Origin: Nocardia abscessus NBRC 100374
Lineage (GTDB): Bacteria; Actinomycetota; Actinomycetes; Mycobacteriales; Mycobacteriaceae
Assembly: GCF_000308455.1 (NCBI RefSeq)
Contig: NZ_BAFP01000025.1
Location: 1 to 64,000, forward strand
Direction: 5' to 3'
DNA: 64,000 bases
Shown: positions 37,368-46,265 of the stretch, piece by piece
Layout of the letters: every line of letters starts with the position of its first letter
How positions within the stretch are numbered: position 1 is the first letter of the stretch
The notes under the pieces: generated by a model
Databases searched by the model: none
What the model was told of the DNA's origin: nothing
The model's input: the letters and a program-made list of their open reading frames with translations, nothing else
Translations under genes and position numbers: made by a program

Positions 37368-37401
37368 TGATCATACACAAACGTTGTTCTGTGTATGATC
37401 A
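37368..37401. promoter_or_regulatory. Perfect TetR operator
   Basis: Arms TGATCATACACA and TGTGTATGATCA are perfect 12-base inverted repeats around a 10-base spacer, between the TetR gene and the next operon. An ATG inside the right arm (37395) is in frame with the next gene, but this makes it a less likely start. Confidence 0.8.
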
Positions 37402-37475
37402 CGTCCAACGCGGCTCGGCGGCATCCGGGCGATGCCGCCGGACCGGTTCGATTCCGAAAGACGAGGTACAGCCCA

Positions 37476-38402
37476 GTGACCGATCTTCAAGTCCGGAAGA
37501 TGCGCTTCGCATTCGCCGACTACGACGTGCCGTTCTTGTGGAACGAGGAGAATCCGGCCTTCTCGTCCATGGCCAATGCGGTGTCCTTCCTGGCGATCGG
37601 CTTCGAGAAGATGATCGTCAACATGATTCGCGAGGCCATGCCTCTGATCACGGATCCGGCGGTCGCGGAGGAAGCCGACGCGTTCGTGCGGCAGGAGGGA
37701 CAGCACTCCACCGCCCATCGCCAGCACGCCAACGGTTTGATCCGGCGATACCCGGGGTTGCAGGAGACGCTCAACGAGGTGATCGCGGAATTCGACCGCC
37801 TCACGGTGCACACTTCGGTCGAATACCGGCTGGCCTACACCGCCGATCTGGAGGCGACCTTCACGCCGGTGTTCAAACTGATGCTCGACAACGACTCGAC
37901 CCTGTTCCGGCCGGGAGACGACCGGGTCGCTTCGCTGTTCATCTGGCATTTCGTCGAAGAAGTCGAGCATCGCAGTTCCGCGCTGATCATCTTCGACTCC
38001 GTCGTCGGAAGCGACGTGTACCGAATGCGCATGGCTCCGTCCATCTTCCGGCACGTGCTGAAAGTGATCAGGGTGGCCTGCGCGGGCTTCAACGAGCACG
38101 TCCCGCTGGAGGAGCGGAAGGTCGACGCGTTGTCGATGTTCGCGTCCTACCGGCGTAGGCAGAAGCTACGCACGTGGTTGCCGTTTCTGCATGCGGAGGA
38201 CCACGGCCCGATGCCGCGCGCGTTCGATCATCTCCCCCTTCGTGAGCAGCTCGTCGCATTGGCAGGCGTCATTCGCAGTCAGTTGCCCAAGCACAACCCG
38301 GACCACGAGAAACTGCCCGCCCTCGCCGACGTGTGGTTCCAGCGCTACGAGGCCGGATACGACGTCTCGCACTGGTACACCGCCGACCCGGTCGCACCCT
38401 AG
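37476..38402 (+). CDS. Ferritin-like metal-dependent hydrolase family protein (PF10118-type)
   Basis: 308 residues from GTG 37476, nine bases after GAGG; the upstream ATG 37395 is inside the operator. All-helical protein rich in Glu/His pairs: FVRQEGQHSTAHRQHAN and FIWHFVEEVEHRSSALIIFD supply a probable two-metal site. This fits the predicted metal-dependent hydrolase family PF10118, found often in actinobacteria with lipid and steroid genes; the reaction is not established. It overlaps nothing; the next gene follows after eleven bases, forming an operon. Confidence 0.82.
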   Translation: MTDLQVRKMRFAFADYDVPFLWNEENPAFSSMANAVSFLAIGFEKMIVNMIREAMPLITDPAVAEEADAFVRQEGQHSTAHRQHANGLIRRYPGLQETLNEVIAEFDRLTVHTSVEYRLAYTADLEATFTPVFKLMLDNDSTLFRPGDDRVASLFIWHFVEEVEHRSSALIIFDSVVGSDVYRMRMAPSIFRHVLKVIRVACAGFNEHVPLEERKVDALSMFASYRRRQKLRTWLPFLHAEDHGPMPRAFDHLPLREQLVALAGVIRSQLPKHNPDHEKLPALADVWFQRYEAGYDVSHWYTADPVAP

Positions 38403-38413
38403 GAGCCGGACCC

Positions 38414-39574
38414 ATGGCAGATCATTGCGCACCGACTTTCGATCAGCTCGCGACGGCGCTCGGCTTCTCGTGCGAGGAGGCAGGCGGCCTCGTCGAGGTG
38501 CGGAACCCCTTCGCGTTGGAGAACTGGACGCTGCCCGTCCTCGAGGTCACGATCGTCCTCGGCGCGGTACTCGCGCTGGTCTACGCGATCGTGCGGTTGC
38601 GCCGCCACGGAGATCCCACCAACCTGGTGCTCTGGTTCGGCGCGACCGCGTACCTGTTCATCATCGAACCACCGCTGTACTTTCCCGCGGCCTTCGGCAT
38701 AGACGCGCACGTCGACACGATGTTCGCGCACAACTTGTTCACCGTGGAATTTCTCTGGGGCCGATTACCGCTCTACATCATCGCGATCTACCCGTTCATG
38801 GCGACCCTGGCCTTCGAAACGGTCAGGATACTCGGAGTCTTCCGGCGGTACGGCGTTCTCGTCGGCGCCGCTTGCGTGGGCTTCGTCCACCATGCCTTCT
38901 ATGAGATCTTCGACCACCTCGGCCCGCAGTTGCGCTGGTGGGAATGGTCGGTCGACAATCCGATGAATCAGCCGATGTTCGATTCGGTACCGCTTCCGAG
39001 CGTGGTCGTCTTCGCGGCCCTGTGGCCGATGTCGCTCGCGTTGTGCGTCCAATGGTTCGTCGGCCGCCACGTCGACCAGGGGCAAACCTTCGCCGGAACG
39101 CAATTGGTCTGGCGCACGGTCGTCATCGGCGTGCTCGCCTCGCTGGGCACAGCCGTGTTGCCCATCCCCGCAACGGTGTTCGGCATGGGTAGTACCACCG
39201 TGCGCGGCGTCCTCTACGCCGCCGAACTGGTCGTCGTCAGCATTGTCGCCGTCCTCGTCCTCACCCGCCAATGGCTCCGGCTGCGGCGGGGCGCCTCGGA
39301 CACCGCGCCCTATACGAACGACTTCGTCCGCGTTTACAGCGTGGTGTATCTGGGCGTGATGGCTCTTCTCTGGGTGACCGCGTTGCCCGATTTCTTCGGC
39401 GCTGTCGACGGCACGACGAGCGAGGGAGACCCCATCGGAAATCTCTGGTACACACTCGCCTGCTTCGCCGTCGCTGTCTTGTGCGTGATCGCCGTATTCA
39501 CGGTGCCGCGGAGAAAGACAGCGGAAAACGCTGTTCCTCCCGCTCCGGAGACAGCCGCGAGCCCCACGGCGTAG
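38414..39574 (+). CDS. Nine-helix integral membrane protein, unknown function
   Basis: 386 residues from ATG 38414, with AGGAG nine bases upstream. I count nine hydrophobic helices. Sequence marks include FIIEPPLYFPAAFGIDAH and GFVHHAFYEIFDHLGPQL, each with conserved-looking His and acidic residues in or near the membrane, as in metal-binding or redox membrane proteins. No known family recognised. It is the second gene of a TetR-controlled pair with the ferritin-like hydrolase, so the two probably act on the same hydrophobic substrate, one soluble and one in the membrane. Confidence 0.8.
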   Translation: MADHCAPTFDQLATALGFSCEEAGGLVEVRNPFALENWTLPVLEVTIVLGAVLALVYAIVRLRRHGDPTNLVLWFGATAYLFIIEPPLYFPAAFGIDAHVDTMFAHNLFTVEFLWGRLPLYIIAIYPFMATLAFETVRILGVFRRYGVLVGAACVGFVHHAFYEIFDHLGPQLRWWEWSVDNPMNQPMFDSVPLPSVVVFAALWPMSLALCVQWFVGRHVDQGQTFAGTQLVWRTVVIGVLASLGTAVLPIPATVFGMGSTTVRGVLYAAELVVVSIVAVLVLTRQWLRLRRGASDTAPYTNDFVRVYSVVYLGVMALLWVTALPDFFGAVDGTTSEGDPIGNLWYTLACFAVAVLCVIAVFTVPRRKTAENAVPPAPETAASPTA

Positions 39575-39722
39575 CGGGTCGGCGGTTGGTCGAAGCTGCC
39601 GGTAACGAGGGGCGCGGCCGCCGTGGTGCGCGGTCGAGCGGATCGTAGTGTGACGCCCGGCTCGGTCGGGATTTTCCGAGCCGTCGCAGGGGTTGTACGT
39701 GGGGCCGATATGAGGAGGTCAT

Positions 39723-40178
39723 GTGGCACGGGAGTACAACCGGAATCCTGCGGCGGTCGCCGCCCTGTCGCCTGAGCAGTACCACGTCACTCAGGAGAAC
39801 GGGACCGAGCGGACGTTCACGGGCGAGTACTGGGACAACCACGAGCCGGGTATCTACGTGGACGTGGTGTCCGGTGAGCCGTTGTTCGCCTCGGTGGACA
39901 AGTTCGACAGCGGCTCGGGATGGCCGAGTTTCACCCGACCGATCGATGCCGCGAACGTGGTCGAGAAGCGGGACTTCAGTCATCTGATGATCCGCACCGA
40001 GGTGCGTTCGGCGCACGGTGACAGCCATCTCGGGCATGTGTTCACCGACGGCCCCCGCGAGGCGGGCGGCCTGCGGTACTGCATCAATTCGAAAGCGCTG
40101 CGGTTCATTCACCTCGACGACCTCGAGGCGGAAGGGTACGGGCAGTACAGGACTCTCTTCGCGAAGGAGGAGGCGTGA
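39723..40178 (+). CDS. msrB: Peptide-methionine (R)-S-oxide reductase
   Basis: 151 residues from GTG 39723, with GAGGAGG five bases upstream. The SelR fold is clear: [40 protein letters not shown] and the catalytic Cys in [12 protein letters not shown]. The first CxxC zinc pair of many MsrB proteins is missing (DVVSGEP in place of CxxCG). It reduces the R form of methionine sulfoxide in proteins. Its stop overlaps the msrA start (GTGA), so the two repair enzymes are translated together. Confidence 0.94.
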   Translation: MAREYNRNPAAVAALSPEQYHVTQENGTERTFTGEYWDNHEPGIYVDVVSGEPLFASVDKFDSGSGWPSFTRPIDAANVVEKRDFSHLMIRTEVRSAHGDSHLGHVFTDGPREAGGLRYCINSKALRFIHLDDLEAEGYGQYRTLFAKEEA

Positions 40179-40690
40179 GCGACACGCGTAGGGCCGTTCT
40201 GGCCGGTGGATGCTTCTGGGGCATGCAGGACCTGATCCGGAAGCAGCCAGGTGTGGTGTCGACACGCGTCGGCTACACGGGCGGCCGCAACGACCACCCC
40301 ACGTATCGCAACCACCCAGGGCATGCGGAGGCCGTGGAGATCGTCTACGACCCGGCGCGGACGGACTACCGGGCACTGCTGGAATTCTTCTTCCAGATCC
40401 ACGATCCGACGACGAAGGACCGCCAGGGCAACGACATCGGGACCAGCTACCGTTCGGCGATCTTCTATCTCGATGACGACCAGAAACGTATCGCCCTGGA
40501 CACCATCGCCGACGTGGATGCCTCGGGCCTGTGGCCGGGCACGGTGGTCACCGAGGTGACCCCGGCGAGCGAGTTCTGGGATGCCGAGCCGGAGCATCAG
40601 GACTACCTGCTGCGCTATCCCGACGGCTATACCTGCCACTTCCCCCGCCCGGGGTGGAAGCTGCCGAAGCGGCAGGCCACCGCGCAGTAG
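40175..40690 (+). CDS. msrA: Peptide-methionine (S)-S-oxide reductase
   Basis: 171 residues from GTG 40175. The catalytic motif GGCFWGMQD is at the N-terminus, followed by [22 protein letters not shown] and [14 protein letters not shown], all standard for MsrA. It reduces S-methionine sulfoxide. Second gene of the msrBA operon, overlapping msrB by four bases; a hairpin follows 64 bases downstream. Confidence 0.95.
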   Translation: MSDTRRAVLAGGCFWGMQDLIRKQPGVVSTRVGYTGGRNDHPTYRNHPGHAEAVEIVYDPARTDYRALLEFFFQIHDPTTKDRQGNDIGTSYRSAIFYLDDDQKRIALDTIADVDASGLWPGTVVTEVTPASEFWDAEPEHQDYLLRYPDGYTCHFPRPGWKLPKRQATAQ

Positions 40691-40754
40691 CACCCGGCGG
40701 CCTCGGTGGGGTGCGCGCCGGCCACCCCGCCGAGCTGTCGGAGCGCACAGCAAG

Positions 40755-40786
40755 CGGCTGCGCCACCACACCAGGTGGCGCAGCCG
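40755..40786. terminator. Terminator after msrBA
   Basis: Perfect 13-base arms CGGCTGCGCCACC / GGTGGCGCAGCCG with a 6-base loop, between msrA and the alpha/beta hydrolase gene. Confidence 0.75.
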
Positions 40787-40868
40787 TCGCGTTCCGGGGG
40801 CACTCGCTCGGGACCGGTTCCTCCGAGAGGTCCGATGAGTTTCCGGCGCGGGAGACGTCGACAGTGGC

Positions 40869-41738
40869 ATGACGACCCACTTGCTCGAGACACCCGGCGC
40901 CGATATCGCCTACGACGTCCACGGCCCGCTGCCCACCGTCGCGGGACGCCCACCGCTGCTCATGATCGGCCAGCCGATGGACGCCGGCGGTTTCCGGGCG
41001 CTGGCCGCGCACTTCCCCGATCGCACGGTGATCACCTACGACCCGCGCGGACTCGGTCGCAGTACCCGGAAAGACGGCGCCGTCGACCATACGCCCGAGG
41101 TGCAGGCGCAGGACGTGCACGCCGTGATCGAGGAGCTCGGCGCCGGACCGGTGGAGATGTTCGCCAGCAGCGGCGGCGCGGTCACCGCGCTCGCGCTCGT
41201 GGCCGCCTATCCCGGCGATGTGGTCACGCTGGTGGCGCACGAGCCGCCGCTCATCCCGGTGCTCCCCGACGCCGCGGCAGCCGAGCGCGCCCGCGCAGGC
41301 GTACGCGACGCTTACGAGGCCAAGGGCTTCGGCGCAGGCATGGCGGCCTTCATCGCGATGACGTCGTGGCAAGGGGAATTCACCGACGACTACTTCGCCC
41401 TGCCCGCCGCGGACCCCGCGCTGTTCGGGATGCCGTCCGAGGACGACGGTTCCCGGGACGACCCGCTGCTGTCCGACCGGTCCTGGGCGGTCAGCGGCTA
41501 TCGGCCCGACGTGGCCGCGCTGGCCGCGGCGCCGACTCGTGTCGTGATCGCCGTGGGCGAGGAGTCCGCGGGCACGTTCACCGGACGCACTGCTGCCGCG
41601 ACCGCTGAGCTGCTCGGTCAGCGGTCGACCGTGTTCCCCAGCCACCACGGCGGCTTCCTCGACGGAGAGTTCGGGTACGCCGGCCGGCCGGAAGCCTTCG
41701 CGCACAAGTTGCGCGAGGTACTCGACGGGAACATCTGA
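40869..41738 (+). CDS. Alpha/beta hydrolase
   Basis: 289 residues. It has the lid-less alpha/beta hydrolase core: LLMIGQPMDAGGFRALA, ITYDPRGLGRST, the nucleophile in MFASSGGAVT (Ser near residue 100) and the catalytic His near FPSHHGGFLDGE. The SxSGG form of the nucleophile elbow is that of small-molecule esterases or lactonases. No signal peptide. It stands alone; the substrate is unknown. Confidence 0.9.
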   Translation: MTTHLLETPGADIAYDVHGPLPTVAGRPPLLMIGQPMDAGGFRALAAHFPDRTVITYDPRGLGRSTRKDGAVDHTPEVQAQDVHAVIEELGAGPVEMFASSGGAVTALALVAAYPGDVVTLVAHEPPLIPVLPDAAAAERARAGVRDAYEAKGFGAGMAAFIAMTSWQGEFTDDYFALPAADPALFGMPSEDDGSRDDPLLSDRSWAVSGYRPDVAALAAAPTRVVIAVGEESAGTFTGRTAAATAELLGQRSTVFPSHHGGFLDGEFGYAGRPEAFAHKLREVLDGNI

Positions 41739-41749
41739 GTCCATCGACT

Positions 41750-41798
41750 CCAGCCCTACCCAACGGCGGCCACTACGGCGGCCCTCGGGTGGGGCTGG
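41750..41798. terminator. Probable terminator after the hydrolase gene
   Basis: Arms CCAGCCCTACCC / GGGTGGGGCTGG pair over 12 bases (one G-U) around a 25-base loop that itself can fold. Lies just after the hydrolase stop. Confidence 0.5.
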
Positions 41799-41977
41799 TG
41801 ATCGGAGACGCCGTCCGGCCGGGCGACGGGCCGGAACTACTTGCGTCAGAGGGTTTCTCGATCCACTATCCGCCGACCTCGGCTCCCCGCTATGGGGAGT
41901 AGGCGCGATCGGGGGCCTATATGATCGTCGGCGCCTGGATGTCCGGACATTCATGCCAGTCGACCTGAGGTAGGCAG

Positions 41978-42559
41978 ATGACGCGCGGTGGCACAAAGGT
42001 TCTCGATGTGGTGGGTAGCCGTCGGATGGCGGTGGCGGCATTGGCCACCATCACCGGCTTCTACTATCTGTTCGTCGCGTTCACCAACTGCGTGGACACC
42101 GACACCAACCGCAACGGCGTGGCCGCTGTGCTGTCGATGAAAGCGACGATCCACCATCCGGGCACGGACTGGCGCGCGATCACCAACGGCAATGTCGCGC
42201 TCGTCGCCTACATCCTGGTGGTGATCTGGGAGTTCCTGATCGCTTTCGTGCTGCTGGCCGCGGGGGGCGTGTGGGGCCGGGTGCTGACCGGACGGCCGCG
42301 CCGGCTGCGAGCCGGTCTCGATGTGGCAGTGAAACTGTCGAGCCTGGGCTGGACCATGGCGGTGCTGCTGTTCGCGGGCGGGTTCCTGACCGTCGGCGGC
42401 GAATGGTTCCGCATGTGGGCCAACGACGACGTGAACGCGTCGTCCGCCGCGCTGCAGAATTTCCTCATCGCGGGCGTCGGCCTGATTCTCGTGCACCTAC
42501 CGGACTCGCGGCCCGGCCCCGCCGCCGAAACTATCGCGCCGCCAACGGAATCGAAGTAG
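41978..42559 (+). CDS. DUF2165-family small membrane protein
   Basis: 193 residues with four hydrophobic segments (MAVAALATITGFYYLFVAF, VALVAYILVVIWEFLIAFVLLAAG, LGWTMAVLLFAGGFLTVGG, LQNFLIAGVGLILVHL). The YLFVAFTNCVDTDTN and GGEWFRMWAND segments are typical of DUF2165 proteins. ATG 41978 has GAGG nearby. Function unknown. Convergent with the UPF0182 gene. Confidence 0.85.
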   Translation: MTRGGTKVLDVVGSRRMAVAALATITGFYYLFVAFTNCVDTDTNRNGVAAVLSMKATIHHPGTDWRAITNGNVALVAYILVVIWEFLIAFVLLAAGGVWGRVLTGRPRRLRAGLDVAVKLSSLGWTMAVLLFAGGFLTVGGEWFRMWANDDVNASSAALQNFLIAGVGLILVHLPDSRPGPAAETIAPPTESK

Positions 42560-42597
42560 GCGCAAGGCGATTTCCGCGATGATCCACGGCGCGAGCG

Positions 42598-45498
42598 TCA
42601 GCGACCGTTGCGATCGAGTTCGTTCAGCTGCTTCTGAAGACGTTCGAGGGCCGCGCGGATCTCGTCGATCTGCGCGTTGAGTTCGGCGATCTTCGCCTGA
42701 TCCTGCGGCGCGGCGTCCGCCGGCGGTTGCGCCGTCTGCGGCCCGGTCGGCTGTTGACTCGGTGGCAGCGGAACGCCGGGACCACCGCCGGGCGGCGTGG
42801 CGAGCCTGCCGGTCCCCGGGCCGAACACCTGGTCGAGCGCCTCGGCGAGAGTCGGCGCGTAGCCCACGAGGACGCCGCCGGTACCTGGTTCGCGGTAGCT
42901 CACCAGCACCCGCGCCAGCTGCGGGAACGTCGAGGCGTTCGGTGTCGTCGAGATCCGCTCGGTGAACAGCGGCTCGACGTAGAGCACGCCCCCGTCGGCG
43001 ATCGGCAGGGTGAGCAGATTGCCGTATTGGATCCGGTTCGACCGCTCTAGCAGGGTCCGCTCGGATGCCACTCTGGTGTCGGAGATCATCGAGTTCTGGA
43101 TCTGTTGCGGCCCCTGGGTGAGCGTGTCGGTGGGCAGCTGCAAGACGCTGAGTTTGCCGTAGTTCTCGGGGTCGGAGTGGGCGGATATGTAGGCGGAGAG
43201 GAATTCCCTGTTGTACCCGACCATCGCGCTGGACAACCGGAACGACGGCTCGGCGGTGCCCTGGTCGCCGAGCAGGACGTAGAACGGGGGCTGGTGCGGG
43301 TTGGTTTCCACCGTGGGGTCGCTGGGCACCGACCAGAAAGCATTGGTGGTGAAGAATTCTCGCGGTTCGTCCACGTGGTATTTGGCGAGCATCTCGCGCT
43401 GGATCGTGAACAGGTCCTCCGGGTAGCGGAAGTGGGCGCGCAGCTCCGGGGGGATCGACTCCTCGGGTTCGACCGTGCCGGGGAAGACCTTCATCCACGC
43501 CGCCAGTACCGGGTCCTGCCGGTCGATCCGATAGAGGGTGACGGTGCCGTCGTACGCGTCGACCGTGGCTTTGACGGAATTCCGCACGTAGGACACCTCG
43601 TGCGGGGAACGGCGGGTATCGTCGCCCGGCGCGAGCGCCTCGAGCGAGCTGTGCTTGGCGTAGGGGTAGCCGTCGACGGCGGTGTAGGCGTCGACGATCC
43701 AGACGATCCGTCCGTCCACCACCGCCGGGTAGGGGTTGTTGTCGGTGGTCAACCACGGCGCGACCAGTTCGACGCGATGGCGCGGATCGCGATTGAAGAT
43801 GATCTTCGACTCCGGACCGATCGCCTTGGAGAAGATGATGTTGCGTTCGGTGTAGGTCACGGCGAAGGCGAGCCGGTTGAGCCAATTCCCGATCGATACG
43901 CCCCCTGCGCCGGTGTAGGTGTACTTGGTGGAATCGGTGTCGTACTCCCGGGGCTCGGTGCCGCCGCCGACGATGGCGTAGTCCGGGTCGGCGCTCGCGA
44001 TCACTTCCCCGAAGTAGACACGAGGCTGGTCCACCCGGATCACTTGGTTCCCCGCCGCTCGCGAGGCGATGTCGCCGACCGCGTAGATGGGATATCCGCT
44101 GTTGCTGCTGGCGGCATCACCGGCGGCCTCACGGACAGCCGCGTTGACGCGGTTGGCGGGTGCGGCGACGAACCCGTTCCCGTGGGTGTAGACGGTGTGC
44201 CGGTTGACCCAGTGGCGCTGGTTGCCGCTCAGCGCGCTCGGGGTCAGCTCGCGCGCCGCGACCACGTAGTCGCGCAGTTCCCCACCGACGCGGTACCGAT
44301 CCAGGTCCAGATGCGGCGGGAAGCTGTAGAAGTTCTTCAGCTGTTGCTGCTGGGTGAATGTTCGCGACAGTACGTTCGGATCCAGAAGACGCATATTCGC
44401 GATCGTCGTGGCGTCCGCCGGTACCTCGGTCGGCGGCTTGGTGCCGACTCCGGAATACGGCTGGTAATCGACCCGGTCGCTGCCTATCGCGTACGCCTGC
44501 CGGGTAGCCGCGATGTTGCGTTCGATATAGACGCGCTCCATGTCGGCGGCGTTCGGGCGGACGGAGAACTGCTCGACGGCTAATGGCCAGACAGCTCCCA
44601 CCAGGATCGATGACAGCAGCAGAAGCGCGGCGGCCATCGCCGGAATGCGCAGGTCGCGCACGACGACGGCGGCGAACACCGCCACGGCGCAGATGACCGC
44701 GATCGCGAAGAGGATCAAGCGGGCGGGCAGCACGGCGTTGATGTCGGTATAGCCCGGGCCCGCGAAAGTGGGCTCCTTGCTGCGGCTGGCGAGCAACGAG
44801 TACCGGTCGAGCCAGTAGGCGACGGCCTTCAAGACGATGAACGTGCCGGCCAGTACCGCCAGCTGCACACGGGCCGCGTGTGTCAGGCCGCCCGCTTTCC
44901 CGGACAGACGTAGCCCGCCGAACAGGTAGTGCGTCGCGAGGCAGGCGAGGAACGCGAGCACGACGGCCACGAACAGCCAATTGACGACGAGCCGGTAGAA
45001 CGGCAGATCGAAGACGAAGAACCCGACGTCGTGCCCGAACTGGGGGTCGGACACCCCGAAGGACCCGCCGTGGAGGAACAGCTGGACTCTCATCCAGCTC
45101 GATTGCGCGATCAAACCGCAGAGGAGGCCGAGCGTGACGGCGATGCCCACCCCGAATCGCCGCCGCCGCCGCAGCACCACTGCCCGATACGGCCGGAGAC
45201 TGTCTTCCTCCCCGGCATCGGGGACGAACGACGGACGGAACGCGAAGGCAAGCCATATCGCCGCCAGAACGGCACCGCCGATGAGCAGGCCGACGGCGAG
45301 GAACAGCGACAGGCGCGTGAGCAGCGCGGTGAGCCAGACACCGCGGAATCCGACCTCACCGAACCACAGCCAGCTGACATAGGCCCTGATCAGGCGGGGA
45401 ACGATCAGCATCGACACGACGAACACCGTGGCGGCGATCACCAGCACCCGAGTGCTGCGATGCAACCGCCGCAGGCTGGGGCCGTCGCGTGCGCTCAT
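42598..45498 (-). CDS. UPF0182-family large membrane protein
   Basis: 966 residues from ATG 45498, with GGAAGTGGGAA upstream. The N-terminal third has about seven membrane helices (VLVIAATVFVVSMLIVPRLI first); a large extracytoplasmic part follows, and the last 100 residues are a Pro/Gln linker and a coiled-coil tail (IAELNAQIDEIRAALERLQ). This architecture is that of the UPF0182 proteins of Mycobacteriales, one or two copies per genome. Role unknown; often linked to the cell envelope. The open frame upstream of 45498 is not coding. Confidence 0.92.
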   Translation of the reverse strand: MSARDGPSLRRLHRSTRVLVIAATVFVVSMLIVPRLIRAYVSWLWFGEVGFRGVWLTALLTRLSLFLAVGLLIGGAVLAAIWLAFAFRPSFVPDAGEEDSLRPYRAVVLRRRRRFGVGIAVTLGLLCGLIAQSSWMRVQLFLHGGSFGVSDPQFGHDVGFFVFDLPFYRLVVNWLFVAVVLAFLACLATHYLFGGLRLSGKAGGLTHAARVQLAVLAGTFIVLKAVAYWLDRYSLLASRSKEPTFAGPGYTDINAVLPARLILFAIAVICAVAVFAAVVVRDLRIPAMAAALLLLSSILVGAVWPLAVEQFSVRPNAADMERVYIERNIAATRQAYAIGSDRVDYQPYSGVGTKPPTEVPADATTIANMRLLDPNVLSRTFTQQQQLKNFYSFPPHLDLDRYRVGGELRDYVVAARELTPSALSGNQRHWVNRHTVYTHGNGFVAAPANRVNAAVREAAGDAASSNSGYPIYAVGDIASRAAGNQVIRVDQPRVYFGEVIASADPDYAIVGGGTEPREYDTDSTKYTYTGAGGVSIGNWLNRLAFAVTYTERNIIFSKAIGPESKIIFNRDPRHRVELVAPWLTTDNNPYPAVVDGRIVWIVDAYTAVDGYPYAKHSSLEALAPGDDTRRSPHEVSYVRNSVKATVDAYDGTVTLYRIDRQDPVLAAWMKVFPGTVEPEESIPPELRAHFRYPEDLFTIQREMLAKYHVDEPREFFTTNAFWSVPSDPTVETNPHQPPFYVLLGDQGTAEPSFRLSSAMVGYNREFLSAYISAHSDPENYGKLSVLQLPTDTLTQGPQQIQNSMISDTRVASERTLLERSNRIQYGNLLTLPIADGGVLYVEPLFTERISTTPNASTFPQLARVLVSYREPGTGGVLVGYAPTLAEALDQVFGPGTGRLATPPGGGPGVPLPPSQQPTGPQTAQPPADAAPQDQAKIAELNAQIDEIRAALERLQKQLNELDRNGR

Positions 45499-45566
45499 TT
45501 CCCACTTCCGTGGCTGCCGCCCGGCCGAATACAGGTACGGCCGACGCGAAACCGCTAATCCCGATA

Positions 45567-46181
45567 CTACCGGGGTGGGCGCGACCGCTCGGCTCCGTTT
45601 CCGGAGCGTTCGATCAGCTCCCACAGATAGGCCACGTGGGCGGCCATGTCCACGGCCGGGTCGTACAACCACTGCGTCTGCAGGCCGTCGAGCAGGGCCA
45701 TGGTGATGACGGCGAAGCGGTCCGCGTCGAGATCAGCGGGCAGGCGGCCGGATTCGCGGAGGTCGGCGACGGCGCCGGTGAGTGCGTCGCGGGCGGTGCG
45801 GTAGCGGTCGCGGAAGTAGTCGTGGGCGGGGTGCTCGGGACGGGTGGCCTCGGCGGAGAAGCGGGCGTAGAGCTCGACCAGGCCGGGCACGTCCGTATTG
45901 TGCCGGATCAGGCGGATCAGCGCTGCGGGCAGATCGGACGGCACGGCGGGGGCGGTGAAGGTAGCGCGGTCGGTCTCGTCGCGCCGCGCCAGGATGGCGG
46001 CGAAAAGCTGCTCTTTGCTGCCGAAGTAGTGCAGCAAACCGGTTTGGCTCAGGCCGACGGACTCGGCGAGTTCGCGCACGGTGGTCCGGCTGTATCCCAC
46101 ACGCGCCACGATCTCGAGCGCCGCCTCGAGGATCTCCTCCCGTTTGGCGATCCCTTTCGAATACGCGCCGCGCCGAACCAC
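45567..46181 (-). CDS. TetR-family regulator next to GH3 gene
   Basis: 204 residues from GTG 46181; the much longer minus-strand open frame across the GH3 gene is a shadow. The helix-turn-helix (KREEILEAALEIVARVGYSR, VGLSQTGLLHYFGSKEQLFAAIL) and a TetR_C ligand domain are present. Divergent from the GH3 gene across 84 bases with an inverted repeat, so probable repressor of that sugar-cleaving gene. Confidence 0.92.
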   Translation of the reverse strand: MVRRGAYSKGIAKREEILEAALEIVARVGYSRTTVRELAESVGLSQTGLLHYFGSKEQLFAAILARRDETDRATFTAPAVPSDLPAALIRLIRHNTDVPGLVELYARFSAEATRPEHPAHDYFRDRYRTARDALTGAVADLRESGRLPADLDADRFAVITMALLDGLQTQWLYDPAVDMAAHVAYLWELIERSGNGAERSRPPR

Positions 46182-46216
46182 GCCGCGACTGTACTCGGAT
46201 CGCCCCCGCCACGAAA

Positions 46217-46240
46217 ACCGAATGGCATACTGTTTTCGGT
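46217..46240. promoter_or_regulatory. Candidate TetR operator, GH3 promoter
   Basis: ACCGAA-N12-TTCGGT, perfect 6-base arms, in the divergent promoter between TetR and GH3 genes. Shorter than the other operators in this window, so less certain. Confidence 0.4.
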
Positions 46241-46265
46241 AACGGTTTCGACCCGAGGAGCTGCG

